A DNA stretch of 64,000 nt from Sipunculus nudus (taxonomy: Eukaryota; Annelida; Sipuncula; Golfingiida; Sipunculidae), in assembly GCA_026874595.1 (NCBI GenBank), contig CM049306.1, positions 44,518,019 to 44,582,018 of the forward strand, given 5' to 3'. The first letter of the stretch is position 1, and every line of letters starts with the position of its first letter. The position numbers and the translations under genes were made by a program. Positions 34,149 to 47,665 of the stretch are shown in pieces. The notes beneath the pieces were generated by a model. That model searched no databases and had not been told where the DNA came from. It saw only the letters and a program-made list of their open reading frames with translations.

Positions 34149-36785
34149 TTTAGCTCAGCTGACTATAAGTCATCTGAGCTATAGTCGTGGTCCATTGTCC
34201 GTCGTCCGTCCGTCTGTCCGTCCGTCCGTCCGTCCGTCCGTCCGTAGATGTGGCACGTTTTGAAACCATAAGACCTAGGAATCCAAAATTCGGCATAATG
34301 TTAGATGTCCCCAAGATCTCCTACCAAGCCGAAAACTGGGTCTTTGCAACTTCGTTCCTTTGAGAAATTAAGGAAAAACCTCAATTTTTTATTAAAAACC
34401 TATTTTCACACTTTAGGACTGCCTAATATCAAAACCACTCATCTGTTTTTCCTCATATTTACCATAAATATTCCTCTATATAGTTCCTATGTACATGCCA
34501 GAAATTATGTCTGTATTATTAAATTTAAAAAAGTTCTGGGCCCAAACATAATGCATTTTGAAAAAAATAAGGAAAGATATTTGATCACTTAACACAAAAA
34601 ATGTTAAAGCTGTGGACCTTTTTTCCAGTAATATAACTTTATTTAATCAAAATTAAATTGTATACCCAAAATTAGATGAAAATCTTTTAAATTTTTTAAA
34701 ATATTAATAAAAATAAAAAATTGGTACCTTAAATTTTGCCCAACTTTGACCATGGCACCTTTTTTTCCTGTAAGTACTGTGGATTTAATTTTCACAGCAT
34801 GTTTTTGTCAGCATTTCGACTGTAAACACCAAAAATTTGAAACCAGTTGATCAAAAACTGTAGATTTTAATCAAGTTTTCAAGCACCTTGTAACATATTG
34901 TTTACATCAAGCTAGTGTTATGCAGTTTGCAAAAGCTCAGCTCCCCAGCTTCAGCTCTAAGTTCCTTAAATTCAGCATACAGTTAGATGTCTCCAAAATC
35001 CCCTACCATGCCAAGAATTTGGTCACTAGGACTTAATACCTTCGAGATATTAATGAAAAACTTCATTTTTCCATTAAAAACCCATTGTTACACTTCAAGA
35101 CTGCCTAATATCAAAACCACTAATCTGACTTTAATCATAAACAATATACATATTTTTCATTCTCTATGCACATCCCAGAATGATGTCAGTATTGCATAAT
35201 TGTTTTAAGTTATGGGCCCAAACATAATGCACTTTGTAAAAAAATCAAGAAATATATTTACTCCCTTAACAAGGGCATTGCTAGAGATTTTTTTGTCAGG
35301 GATGTAACATTATTTAATCAAGATTCAATTGAATACCCAAAATTAGTTCTGAATTTTTCAAATTTTATAAGTTATTAGTATAAATATAAAATTAGTACCT
35401 TAAATTTTGCCCAACTGTGACATGGCACGTTTGTTTCCCGTGAGCACTGTTGATATAATTTTCATATCATGCACACATAAGGATTTCAGCTTTTTAGTTT
35501 AGAAAGCTGAAAGAAATTGGCCAAAAATTGTAGCTTTTATTAATGTTTTTTTATGAGACCCTGTCAGACTTTGGCTCTCTCCAGCCCCTCTTGAGTCACC
35601 TGTATGTTGACCTTGTTGACCTTTCATCAAATTATGCACGCTTGAGGCGAGGCATACAGGAATCCAGGCAGCTTATGGCCAGCCACAGTTGATCCAGGTG
35701 TCCAACCCAACTCATCTAGTAGTTTTAACCAACAACATAACAATAAACAACAAATTAATAAAATTTTATTGGTTTTTAATAACAAATTAAAGAAAAATAG
35801 AAAAGGAATTTGTTAGTTTATAATAACAGGAAATTAACTTGCAGTTACTGATGATATAAGAATCTTGTATCGATGGGTAGAATGTCACATATTCCAAATA
35901 ACACCATGCAGTCACCTATGGCATTTTTCAGTTCAATTTTAATGATAAAGAAGTAAATCATATTATTCATTACTAATCATTAGGGATCATATGAAGGAAA
36001 TTAATGATAGACAAAGATGCAGTTGATAATATTAATCTAGATTCCTACTGTGTCTAGTGTGTACATTGATGTGAAATTAGTCCAAAATAAAATTTTTTTT
36101 CAGTTATTTTTTAATATAAATAAAAGCCATAAAACCAGGTACTTATGATCATTATTTAAATGTGTGAATTTTGTATATTCTGGATTCTCAACATCATTGT
36201 TTGGTGAAAATTGAATAAATACCAGACATGGTGCGAATACTTTGTAATTGTATTTAAATACGAATATGATTATGTACTCCATTATAAAATTTCTTGCATA
36301 AAGAATGGGAATTCAGGTAAAAATGAAAGTATATGAATACTCGTGCAAATACTTTCAAAAATGTATTCATGAATGCATTCATGAATATATTCTTTAATAT
36401 TATTTTAATAATCATATCAGTTATATTTCATTTTAAAAAATCATATGATTCTATTATTATTTTTAATAAAAATTATATTTGGGACAATATTTGTAATTTT
36501 TTTAAATAAATTGTTAAACTCTTATATTATATGTTCTGCTTATAAGTTATATGGCCAAGTCAAAATCTGTGTGACAATAGTACTCCAATTGTTAATAAAA
36601 TAAAGGAAATCAATCCTCTTCCCTGTCTCCAAAGGTACTATCAAAATCATACATAAGCTAAACAACAACAACTCATAATACAGCTTATATTTATTATCAC
36701 ACAAAACCAGCATATGCCTCATTTCTAAATAATATTTTTTTATCATATATAACAGCTGAGCGTCGTGACCCATAGGTCCCTTGTT
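34149..36785 (+). mobile_element. Helentron-like element, family 1, copy 2
   Basis: The 5' end TTAGCTCAGCTGACTATAAG and hairpin partner ATCTGAGCTATAG are identical to copy 1, followed by (GTCC)n at 34197-34245. The 3' end is CAGCTGAGCGTCGTGACCCA then TAGGTCCCTTGTTT. The interior has two copies of a 682-bp unit (landmark GCCTAATATCAAAACCACT at about 34423 and 35103). It lacks the 338-bp unit of copy 1, so copies of this family differ in their internal arrays. No protein is encoded; short frames at 34305 and 34987 are copies of the same repeat. Confidence 0.72.
34197..34245 (+). repeat. (GTCC)n microsatellite
   Basis: CCGT tetranucleotide tract right after the 5' hairpin. The other two family-1 copies carry shorter, impure CCGTCCGTC tracts in the same place (2692-2730, 48808-48860), so it is part of the element. 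Confidence 0.9.
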
Positions 36786-38201
36786 TAACTACACAATCAT
36801 GTTTCTGATATACCAGTGTTACAATTGAAAACAATCAGTTCTTTTTGCATGTAAGTGTGCATGTAGAATGGCATGTAAGATGGCAGAATCAGGTTAACAC
36901 AAAGGGAAGGAGACATCTTTACCAGAAAAGCAAATTTTTCTGTGGAAAGGCAAACCTGTATTAATGCATGTTCGTTGGAAAGATAAATAATTCAAAGTGT
37001 TATGATCCCTTTAACTGGTTATATTTTATGCAGTAATGCTGAAAAATACTAACTAAATAGCGTGAATGGTTAATACTGCACATCATACAGGGTCTTACAG
37101 TGTGTATGTATGAGCAAAATCAATAACTGCAGAAGTCTGTCTATTATGTAAGTAAATAAATAGAAGAAGGAAAACAGTGCTAGCTATGCGATTTCTCAAC
37201 CTGTGTAAGAGTTTTAAGCTTCTGTTGGACCAAAGCATCAAATAAGCATAGGAATGAACATTAAGGGTTACTCTCATCTGCACCATATTGACTACCCCAA
37301 GTACATCAGAGCTCCCAGTTATCTTAACAATACACCCAGTGTCATATGATTTGTACAGCTGTCCTAGTTTTCTCGTCAGTAGAGAACAGTTTTATGGGAG
37401 AAGTATTGATCCATATTGATAGCAAACAATAAAAATTACCCATGATTCCCAAGCGATCAGTCCATACACTCAAGGATATTGATAAGTGTTTGGGTGGAAA
37501 TCGTTAACTGCATATAGACTGAAGTTACCACAGCATGGCCCAGCCAGCCTGAGTCACAGGGTCTTACTGCCCTGGGAAGCTGCCAGCATCAGTCAGCTGC
37601 AGCATCCAAAACCAGCAGAAGATCAGTCATGTAAAAGACCAGTAAATAATGCCGTACTCAGAAAGTCTAAGAAGTCTTCCTGTGCACTTCAAACTTCAGA
37701 TCAACTGAAACTCATAACATTTCAATTTTAAGAACATTTAGGACCTATTTGATCATTGCTATATCCACGATGGTGTTGACTTTACTTTTGAGTCCATCAC
37801 ACCCAAAATAATTAAATAAATTGATTTGCCTACTCCACAATTGTGTAACAAAATTACGTGATGTAAGATAACTAACATATCTTGTTGGTCAGCTCCACAT
37901 GTATTAAGCACTGTTAATTGGTAAGGCTGGGTATTGGTGAGCCTATTAAGGTACCATACATGTTGACATACAAATATTTATATATAGTGATACCCAGTAC
38001 ATATTGATGAATTTAATTCTAGTTTTACCTTAAACATGTATAGGAATTATTTTTTTGCCATGAATGAATGCTGAGTCATTTGCTGATATTACTCTGCCTT
38101 AAAATATACAATATAATTTTCAATCAAATCAGAAAAAAATCAAATTTAACTTCCATGTTTGTGTAAAATCCTACATGGTCATACTTAAGTGTGTGAAAGT
38201 A

Positions 38202-38204
<3 letters not shown>

Positions 38205-38252
<48 letters not shown>
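38205..38252. repeat. (TA)n microsatellite
   Basis: About 22 TA units in sortilin intron 2. Confidence 0.95.
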
Positions 38253-38253
<1 letters not shown>

Positions 38254-39722
38254 CCCATTTTCACTTGGAGAAAAACATATTAAAATGAGCATTCTTCAAT
38301 TTGCTACCTAATTAGCCCAAAATCCTTAAAAGGAAATTTTCTCTAAATGAATAGGTAGACCACTGGATTAGGATTCACCTCTTTGCATCATTAAGAAATA
38401 CAAGCATGACCTGCTGAGCAGCTATATTCTAAAACAGTCTACCTTGTACAGGGTTGAAAAGAGTGAACGCTAATGCAGAGTTGGTGGGGATACAAATAAC
38501 AACACATGCATGCTAACAGGTGATCTCTCATCCCTGCTGAGGTCACAAACCTGCCAGATGCTATGTTGCTGTATACATAAACCCTTAGTATTTACATCAA
38601 AACAAATTAACAGATGAGGATGGTGGGTGATTGATGGAACAACCAGTTCTTGTTTATAGCACAAAAACACAATGGCCCTCAGCTGGGCTACATTCTAATT
38701 CCAGCTTATTCAGATTGGTTTGTAAAAAAATGCAAAATACTGTGAGAACTCACGTGAACATGAATCATGAAAAAAAAGCCAATGCGAGTGAAATGTCAAA
38801 ATGAAGCTCTAATAAATGGAATAAAAAGGAGTATATGGTATAAAATGTCATTGTTACCTTGTTGGCATCACCCGGGAATACTGTCCTGCCCTGAGAGATT
38901 TCTCTCCAGTCAGAGCAGTGATTCTGCTTGAGTGTTCTGGGATTATAATATAATTTCAGTTCTATATGATGATAGTTTACACTGTACATCAGGCTAATTT
39001 CCATGAGAGAAGTATGTAAACATGTTTATCTCTGTGCACTCAGAAAATGTAGCTTTATTAATTGTATCCGCCAAAACAGTTATAATCCAAGTTGTATACT
39101 GCAAGGCAGTCTTGATAAACTGGTGTAAGGCCAGGGCTATCAGAGTTATTACTTTATTTTAAAGGTACCAGTACCTAGTTTTTATAATCATGTTCATTCC
39201 TTGTTATTGATGTTAATCCTGTACAGTCTGTTGTCACTATAGAGGTCTTCATTTAAATTAAATAAATTTTGAACTAATATTTAGTAAAATAGTATAGTAT
39301 TTAGTATAATAGTTAAATTGTTTATTCACAAAAGCTGAATTACAGCAGCATGTTGCTCTGTGGTTAAGGCCTTGTACACTCAATGATCATGTTGACAATT
39401 GAATCCTTGGATCAGACCACATGAGAGCATCCAAAACAAAGTGGTGAAATTATATCTCCGAACTTCAGAGATTGATTTCAGTGTCTTAATGACAGGTTGT
39501 GTCCAGTTTCTTAATGAAAGGCCATAACTTCTGGTTAATACCAAACCCCATAATGATATAAAGAAAACCGCATAATATTCAGAAGATATTAATAATGACA
39601 TAATTTTCTTATCATTAGTTTGTCATTATATCTGCATTCATCAGAGGTCCCTATATTCCAGGCCTTAGACCTGTCTAGTATATATACCCAAGTGTACCAG
39701 ATGCCTTTTTGTGTGTATGTGA

Positions 39723-39862
<140 letters not shown>

Positions 39863-40314
39863 GACATAGGACCAACAGAAACTTTCAACATTCAGGAGCC
39901 AGAACACATTGTTTTTTAGAAGATCCTGTAAAGTTGACCTTGTGCACAAAAAGTAATACATTTTTTAACCCATTACTTTCCCATTTAGTGCAGTACCTAA
40001 GTTTGATAAAGACAACAGTTTGTGCAATTATCCCCATGATTTAGTAGGCTTTAGAGGACTGAAGTAAACAAACTGCAGCAGAATATTCCTTGGTTATATA
40101 TACATATGCCATCTTGCTGTGAAAGAAAACAACTATGTTTACAATTATACACAAGGCATTTCTCCAGCTATGTGATATAAAACCTTAATTCCCTGGTTCC
40201 TATGGTGATATGACAGACTGGTCCCAGCTGGTTTTACAGATCGTTGAGATGACTGAGGAGAGTGCAGTGGGCTGATACCATCTCCTCTGTTGTCAGCAGC
40301 ATTACAATCAAAAC

Positions 40315-40317
<3 letters not shown>

Positions 40318-40357
<40 letters not shown>
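40318..40357. repeat. (AT)n microsatellite
   Basis: About 19 AT units, followed by ACAC. Confidence 0.95.
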
Positions 40358-40362
<5 letters not shown>

Positions 40363-40681
40363 TACAATGTGAGATTGTTGTGTCCTAAATATTCTGATTT
40401 ATCATGGAACAGTTACCAACATCACAGTGATATTAATGTTCGTCAAGCAGGTGATATAATGCACCATGGAATATGTGTTTGTTACAGTGTGATTTAACTT
40501 AAAAACAAATACTGTCAGTCAGGAATAAACACAGACTCACATTTGCAATGTTTTTGGTGAATAAATATGTGTGGGTGTATGTTGGATTTCCAATTTGTGC
40601 ACTAGTTCCAGGAATCAAAAATTGTTAAATCATGTTTGAAGATACCCATTAAGAGATGACTAGTTGTTCACTACCATGTGC

Positions 40682-40704
40682 CCCCGCCCCCCCCCCCCCC
40701 CCCC
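40682..40704. repeat. C homopolymer
   Basis: A C-rich run of about 20, interrupted once by G. Confidence 0.85.
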
Positions 40705-41584
40705 TCTTCCTTATGTTTCTGTGAGATATCAGAATGAAAAGATTTTTTGTTAAAAAGTATGACTTCTTTGTGTGTGCATACATAGTTGTTAATTATCAAC
40801 TACTGTAAAACAGTTTCTAGTTTAATTGATTTTTAAGAAATAAAACCAGTCATTATTATACTTTATATAATTGGCACATATACAGTTAGGCACAGTACTG
40901 TGGCTGAGTATGGTTAAAGCTTGTTTTGTCAAACTCACTCAAATGGAACATGAGTATTGATGTTCTAAACTATGAGATAATGTGAAATGTAATAGATTTG
41001 TTGTCAAGTGGAGCCAGCATAAGTCAGGGTTCCCAGCCTTTCAGAAAACCAGGGAAAACCAGGAAAGTAAAGATACCTTTTTCCAGTTAGGAAAATCAGG
41101 GAAGTTTAGGGAAATGCCAAAAAACATAGAACAATTAGGGAATCAGTCTGTTTGGCATAGATGAGAAAATGGTCAGTTTGCTGCATTTGTCTTATGTCCA
41201 AATAGCTTCTCAAGTGGCTTCATAGTTTGCTATTATGAAAAAAGATTGAAGTAACTATCCTTTTATTTTCAAAATTTATCAGTAATTCAGTTTCTGGTAA
41301 TTTTATTTTGTTGAAATTTAATGAAATGCTTTAACTTGAATTGAACCTTAGGTGTGATATTCAGGCTTTTTTGTCAGTTCCATGTTTCATTTTAAAATCA
41401 TGCAGGCTGTATTTGCATGGAGTGAGTATTGCCTTGATTTATGTCTCATATACAGAGTCTTAAAGTGGAAAAATTACAATGGAACAGCTCACTTGCCATA
41501 TTGGTTAAAAACAGTTGTTCTCAGTGAAAAATAACAGTGCTAAATATACTTTGACCTATAAATTGATTGTTTCCTTTCTTTCAG

Positions 41585-41649
41585 GTGATCCTAGTGGCTG
41601 TGACAGAGGAGGCATACATTTTTGCCAAGCCATCTTCATTATACAGAAG
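41585..41649 (+). CDS. SORT1: Sortilin exon 3
   Basis: 65 nt between CTTTCAG and GTCAGA, entered in phase 0 and left in phase 2. It reads VILVAVTEEAYIFAKPSSLY then R. It aligns with vertebrate VILVLTT...SKLYRS. The LYRS that closes across the junction begins the first Asp-box-like turn (RSDNSGKTF). Confidence 0.92.
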
Positions 41650-41687
41650 GTCAGAGGTCATTTGTCTGTACTTGTGTGTTATATTAT

Positions 41688-41857
41688 ACAGTGAAACCTC
41701 AAAATTACGTCCACCAATGGGACCTTGGTAAAAGTCTTGTATTTTCAAGGTGGTCATCTAAAGAGCTAAAAAGAATTGGGACCATGAAAAAGTGGTGGTT
41801 ATTTTTAGGTGGTCACTAAAAGAAGTTGGTCTTAAGAACAGGTTTTACCGTATTAGT
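41688..41857 (+). repeat. Dispersed MITE-like repeat
   Basis: It begins CAGTGAAACCTCAAAATTAC and contains GGGACC and GTGGTCACTAAA segments. A related copy in reverse orientation lies at 45608-45715 (GTGACCACCTCAAAATAAGG ... TTTTGAGGTTTC). Copies in both orientations and the absence of coding suggest a small non-autonomous transposon. Its ends are not fully defined. Confidence 0.5.
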
Positions 41858-42879
41858 TAACATATCAATTGCTGCGTGAGTCACTGCGAAATCCTTCTTC
41901 CTACCAGCAAGGCTCTGGTGTCTACACTATCAGATACATTCCTTCAACAAGCTGCTTTTTGAATTTAGTACATGAATAATGGAAAACTGTTGAACAAATT
42001 AGTTGACTTACATACACTTCCTCTATGTGGCTCCTGAAAAACATGCTTTTGTTTTTAATCAAAGGTTTAGCATTACCAAAAGAGCATTTATAATCTGACC
42101 AACCAAATAAAGCATTCACACCATATACCATGCATTTTGGTGCATGTGTTCTTGTCCAGATGGTGTGTAAACAATGTATTGTTTACATTTGGTTCATTGA
42201 AATTGACTGGAATTTGTGATGTTTTGCCTGAACGCATGCAGTCTTGTTTATTATTCATGAAATGGACAGCAGAGTGGCTCGATGAAGCAAGGTGTCTTAC
42301 TTGGTAGCAGCCTGAGTCTTGCTAGTTGGAAGATGGTAAAATCAGTATTAAAATTAGTTATGATTTTTGTAGTCCATGTTTTAAGATCTACTATCTGTTT
42401 CATTTTAAACAAGCATATTTGAACTGATTGTATTTCTTTTTGTAGAATTTATATTCTTAGTTGGTGCATATCATGTATTATAAAGCACATTAGGGCATGT
42501 TTATAGAGTATGAATAGGGTGCTTTAGAAATATTGTATATTTTTATTGTTAACTACGATCAATTTCTTTTCCAACGGTGGATATTTTATGAGGTTCACTT
42601 TCACTTAACCCTACCTCAGTCCCATCATTGGCTCCACAGTTACATGTTTAAAAAAGGTCTGCTTTGATTAACACTGTAAACTTTCATTTTACAGTCATTC
42701 ATTTTCATAATAATGATGAGATCCATTAGTTTCACACAAATTCTTCCAACCTTGCTTTGCATGGTAATATTTATTTCATGCAAAAAAAGTTCTTTATCAC
42801 ACTTTCCAGTCTTTCACTTTGATGTTAAAACCTTCAGCAAAATGTGGTTACATATTAACTTTTGAGACACAATTATATA

Positions 42880-43030
42880 CCGTAAAAGTCGTTGTAGAAG
42901 TCTCTTCCTTATTACAAGTCACACCCTGACTTTTAGGATCCCCCCGGGGAATGGCTATTAAAGTTTTGTTTATGGAAAGGTCCATAATATAAGTCGCACC
43001 CAGACTTCAGAGGCGTCCCAACCACCTGAT
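42880..43030. repeat. Dispersed repeat fragment
   Basis: The sequence TACCGTAAAAGTCG...ATAATATAAGTCGCACCC resembles short non-autonomous elements that carry an internal AAGTC(G/A)CACCC duplication (42919 and 42990). Nothing coding; the class is not determined. Confidence 0.35.
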
Positions 43031-43269
43031 ACTTACGGAATTAAAGTATCATTCCCTGCATTGCAAGACTACAACCAATGTTCCCGTAGTACTAACGTGT
43101 TTTATAAACATAAAAATAAATGAAAAACTTACCTTTAAGCAGAATTTTGTTCGGGTGAAGACTTGAGTCATTTGCATTTTACTAAAACCTCAAATTTCAT
43201 CCAGATCTATTCAATTACCAGTTAGTTCTTGGCATAAAGTAAACCTTAATAAATTCAAATATTAAATAT

Positions 43270-43765
43270 ATCCCCATGTGTGACTGGATGTATTATGGGA
43301 TAAGACAGTCCGTCCGTCTGTCCATTAACTTTCAATGTGGCCACAATAACTATCTGGGGCTTTAAGTATTTTCATGAAACTCACCATAACTTCTTACCGA
43401 TAGATTATCTCTCCTGAGTTTGATTATGGGTAAAATCCATGCGCGTTTAAGAAGGTCAAAGGTCACTAGGCTACTTTGTGGTGTTGCCATGATAACTTAT
43501 CAGGAATACAATGGATTATTAAATATTAATCAAAATATCTCATGTTTATAAGTTCGATTTCTAGTAAAATCTTAGCAATTTTAATGTATTTAGAGGGCAC
43601 CACACTTTAGGGGCATTATGGTGACTTACCAAAAATCGGATGGATTTTCATGAAACTCATTATGAATATTAACCAATACAGTTTCTCACCTGAAATACAT
43701 TTTTGGCAAAATCTGTGCATATTTAATTAGGTCAAGAGGTCACAAGATATTGCACCATTTGCAGT
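43270..43765 (+). repeat. Dispersed repeat with internal duplication
   Basis: Two tandem parts share ATTTTCATGAAACTCA and CTCACC...GGTCA...GGTCAC landmarks (43370 and 43650). A diverged copy lies at 31470-31660. It starts near CCGTCCGTCTGTCC, like other elements here, but I could not define its ends. Confidence 0.5.
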
Positions 43766-44058
43766 GCTCATGTTTATTCTTGTAACTTTTGGGAACTATT
43801 TTTCTCTGTTTGTCAAGGGCTATCAGAAAGCCCAAGTAAAGGGAACTGGTTTCATTATTCAATTAGCGAATGTATGCATGGTGTAGTTTCTGAATTAAAA
43901 TAAAAGTTTAAACAGAATATGGAAATGATGCATATAACTTTTACCTTCTTACCAAGCAGGTAATAACATCATGCCATGAAACATAATTAGATCATTCCTG
44001 ATTGATATGTCAGTCTTTCAGGGAGTAATGATATTTAATGTATTTTAAATTTTTACAG

Positions 44059-44161
44059 TGACAACAGCGGGAAGACCTTTGAAGATATTATTGACAGGAT
44101 TGATCATGCCTACATCAGGAAGGACAATGGTCTACAGAAACATCCTTTCCGACCAAAGAAG
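44059..44161 (+). CDS. SORT1: Sortilin exon 4
   Basis: 103 nt between TTTTTACAG and GTGAAG, entered in phase 2 and left in phase 0. It reads (S)DNSGKTFEDIIDRIDHAY then IRKDNGLQKHPFRPKK. It matches vertebrate [20 protein letters not shown]. The S.D..GK.F turn is the first Asp-box of the propeller, with F in place of W. Confidence 0.93.
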
Positions 44162-44254
44162 GTGAAGTACATGTATAGACATAATATGTTTTCAATTGTA
44201 TTATCACCAAGTGAAACTGGTCATAAAATTATAGTGAAAAGAAATTTCTATTTG

Positions 44255-44620
44255 TTATTAGAGCCCCACTTGACAAGCGGTGCCCTATAGTGATCACCGT
44301 GTCAGTCCGTCCGTCCATCCTTCCGTACTTCTGTCCTTCCATCCTTCTGTCAGTGACACTTTCTTTCACGCGCAATAACTCAACAACAACATACTTCAGC
44401 TTTCCCAAATTTACAGGGATGAAAGAGGTACATATGAGGGCTCCAGACCTATTGAATTACAGACCTGTCAGAATTCCAATATGGCTGCCACAGTCCGATC
44501 GCTGATTTTTTTCATGCGCCATAACTCAACAACAACCTAATGCAGCTTTCCCAATTTCATAGGGATCATTTGTGCCTATGAGGGCTCCAGACCTATTGAA
44601 TTACAGACTTGCTCAAAATC
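44255..44620 (+). repeat. Dispersed repeat with internal duplication
   Basis: It begins AGAGCCCCACTTGACAAGCG and a CCGTCCGTCCATCC tract, then has two copies of CAATAACTCAACAACAAC ... AGGGCTCCAGACCTATTGA (44382 and 44522). Non-coding. The layout (short leader, CCGT tract, tandem units) resembles the rolling-circle elements in this window. Confidence 0.5.
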
Positions 44621-45349
44621 AAGTATGGTCAACAGACTACATAAGGTGATTTTCTATTGCACAGATTATTTCAGACCACATCTAGTTATTTTTTTGCTGT
44701 CTGTTCCATGTATTATAGTGGGTGTCAGTTTAGCTGTTCTGATTGCAATGTTGCATAAGGAAACATTGTATTATTTTGTGTCCATTAGATGCCAACAGAC
44801 TTGTACCCATTGGAACCAACATAACATTGTAATTTTGTGAAAAATAAAGAAATTCATATCACCAGGATGGAGTTGTCAACTATCCTAGAGCTAATCCCAA
44901 CCATAAGCACTGCCAAACAATAACCCACAAACTTGGTTAGAATATTAATAGCATATAAAATACCTTGACTTTTATTCATACATACTTTTACCTTCCCTTG
45001 TCAAAAATATTTTTAGATTAGGAATTCAAACTTTTTATCAAATTGTACAAAAAACATATGATTTTCAGAGTGTTATCCCATTAAAATGGTGACAGGCAGT
45101 GTTGAAATTATGTAAATTATATATAAAATACTTACATAAATGATTCTATATTTGCACAGATTTATATGTATTGTTTATGGGTGCAATAAATTGACAAGCA
45201 TCAAGGCAGGTCCAGCCCTTCATGTTTGAATGTCATTGTGGATTTAATATTACACTGTTGTTTATGGGAGTTAAGGGCCATGATGAAAAATTTTATTTAT
45301 AAAATTTTTTGTGCACAATATGATCAGTATTTTTTTTTCATGATTTTAG

Positions 45350-45529
45350 GTTTTGATTGTGTGCCATGGACAAGATACCAGCTCCATCTTATACATCACA
45401 GAAAATGGCGGCATTGACTTCAAGAAGGTCACGATGCCGTTTGTGTTTAAGGGTCAGTTTAAGTTTCATCCAGACAAGAACTGTATGGAGTGTTACGACT
45501 TCATTCTGGCTCATGACATTGACTCAAAG
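45350..45529 (+). CDS. SORT1: Sortilin exon 5
   Basis: 180 nt, phase 0 on both sides, between TGATTTTAG and GTATGT. It reads [60 protein letters not shown]. It corresponds to the vertebrate stretch KVVLTAEVS...[30 protein letters not shown] is an Asp-box-like turn. The CMEC pair and the C in VLIVCHG have no counterpart in vertebrate sortilin as I recall it. Confidence 0.94.
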
Positions 45530-47312
45530 GTATGTATCTTCCCTGTACTTTTTTTTTTTTTAAATTTCTCACATTGTCTGACACTTCTGATATTGATTGT
45601 ATGTAATACAGAAGAACATCACCTAAAACCCCCCTCAGTTTAGTGACCACCTCAAAATAAGGACCACTTTCATGGTCCCAATAGGTGGTTGTAATTTTGA
45701 GGTTTCTCTATATTTTGCTCAGTTTCAATTATATCTTTAAGGTGGAATTGCTGGCAAATCCCTTTGAATAAAAATGGGCCCAAACCAAAGTCATTTAAAT
45801 TTAATATTTGATCAATGAAGTATATCTTGTTTTAAAAATTTTGAAAATTTGACTTTTTAAATGGTACAGAATTTTAAAGAACCAGTAATCGCAAACTGCC
45901 TTTTAGTGGGCATTTATAAAACTGACTGACAATATCTCAAGACCTTTTTCTTGTTTTACCTCTACTATGTTTCTTTCATGTTTAAAAATTTTTTATTGAA
46001 TCAAAATTTAAAAATTTAATTTTCAGTTTGAAAGAAACATGATACAGGGAAAACAAAAAGACTGCCGTATTGTTTGATATTAGCCCATTAAAAAGTGGTT
46101 TGCTATTACTGGTTGCTTAAAATTGTTTACCATATAAAATTTTAAATTTTCAAAAATTTTTAAATTTCACATGAAAATGAATGTGAATTTCCTAAATACA
46201 TATATGATCCGAAAGAACTCTGTACCAGGTTTAAAATAATGTTAACTTTATGGTATTTTATATGCATTTGAAATAGCTTTATGTTTGATCTTAAATTTAG
46301 GGGTTTTTGTCAGGAATGCTTCCTTAAGAAATTCACCACAGTTACTGTAGTGAGGGTTTGCTTTAAGTAAATCTTAAGTGAAAATAGATATGATGTGGTT
46401 AACCTTCAAAACTCTTGCCATATTAGGGAGGTCTGAAAGTTAACCTGAGTGGTCCTGTGTTACCAAGTAACAGTTAAGGCTTTTGATTATTGGTAATGAT
46501 AAAATTCCTAAAGAATGCATACCTACACCAACTAATGTATTAACGAGGCAGCCCTCCGAGAGTGGACTAATAATATGACCACCAGAAAGAAAAAAAAAAC
46601 CTGAAAATTAGTAGACCGTTCCATATATTCAAACTTTATGCAAAATTCAGACATAGATCTGGGTTTGTTATAAGAACATGGATAAAATATTTGTCCATAG
46701 ACTAGAAGTTTGTTATTTTTCATATGTTCACAGAGATGCCAAGTTGGCAGAAACACAATGGGTGAGATTTAAAATTTTTGGTCATAGCCTGACCTAAATG
46801 GCATGTTGGGGGGGGGGGGGGGGGGCAGTAAGCTGATGCGAGGATGCAAAGGCCTCGAGGGGGTTGGGGTGGGGGTGGGAAGGTGTGTATGGTGTGAAAA
46901 ATTTTGAAAAACTGTGTGCATACTACTGTATTCTTGTGCATTTTTGCTTACTTTGAAAAAAAAATTAAATTAAAAAAAACAACTTCTGTATTGCTGGAAG
47001 TCAAAGTAAAGGGTTCATTTTGCCATAAGTACATTATTTCACAAAAAAAAAAAAACACCAGTTGGACTTCATTGAACTGGAAACTCTAGGTTTGTTGGAA
47101 CATCCTAGCAGTCTTGACAGAACAGATGCTATAAGACATTCGGTTTTAACTTGAAAGCATGGGATGACCGGGCCAGGTAACAGAATGCATGACATTTATA
47201 TCCCTTGGTGTGAGACAAGGGGTAAATGGGTGAGTCTCGCGTCTAGTGCGTGAGACTTGGCATGTTTGTGTTCATTTATGTTTTATCATGATTTATTTAT
47301 ATGTTTTTACAG

Positions 47313-47386
47313 AGGCTGTATTTGTCCCGAGATGGTGGTTATACATGGAGTGCCATGGGGAGTGAAAGGATCAAACATTTTAAATG
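47313..47386 (+). CDS. SORT1: Sortilin exon 6 (Asp-box)
   Basis: 74 nt between GTTTTTACAG and GTGAGT, entered in phase 0 and left in phase 2. It reads RLYLSRDGGYTWSAMGSERI then KHFK. SRDGGYTW is a canonical Asp-box (S-x-D-x-G-x-x-W). It matches the vertebrate GLWVS...GGKWE...KAVCLAKW segment, but the cysteine is absent. Confidence 0.94.
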
Positions 47387-47579
47387 GTGAGTTGTATGCT
47401 TGGTATTTTTAATGGTATTTTGGGATAGAGTGGATAGTATGTCATCATCTTAACCACAGCCAGTAACAAGAGTCTGAAGTCTGAGTGTGATAATCACTAT
47501 CAAAATCCCAATACAAATGACTTGTTGCCCATTCCAGTCTGATTGTAAGGTCTGGTTATCTGTGTAACTTTATTTTCAG

Positions 47580-47665
47580 GTCAACCCTGGAAGGCGATCC
47601 TCATGCTACAGTTTACGCCACTTTGGATCAGTCTCCTGTCACTCACTACTTTGACATAAGTTCAT
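47580..47665 (+). CDS. SORT1: Sortilin exon 7
   Basis: 86 nt between ATTTTCAG and GTAAGT, entered in phase 2 and left in phase 1. It reads (W)STLEGDPHATVYATLDQSPV then THYFDISS. It matches vertebrate W....NTIFFTTYANGSCKAD; the vertebrate cysteine is absent here too, in step with the loss in exon 6. Confidence 0.92.

Noticed and set aside
37486-37731. 81-codon plus-strand open frame in intron 2
   Set aside because: No splice context and no recognised motifs; could be chance, so not called.
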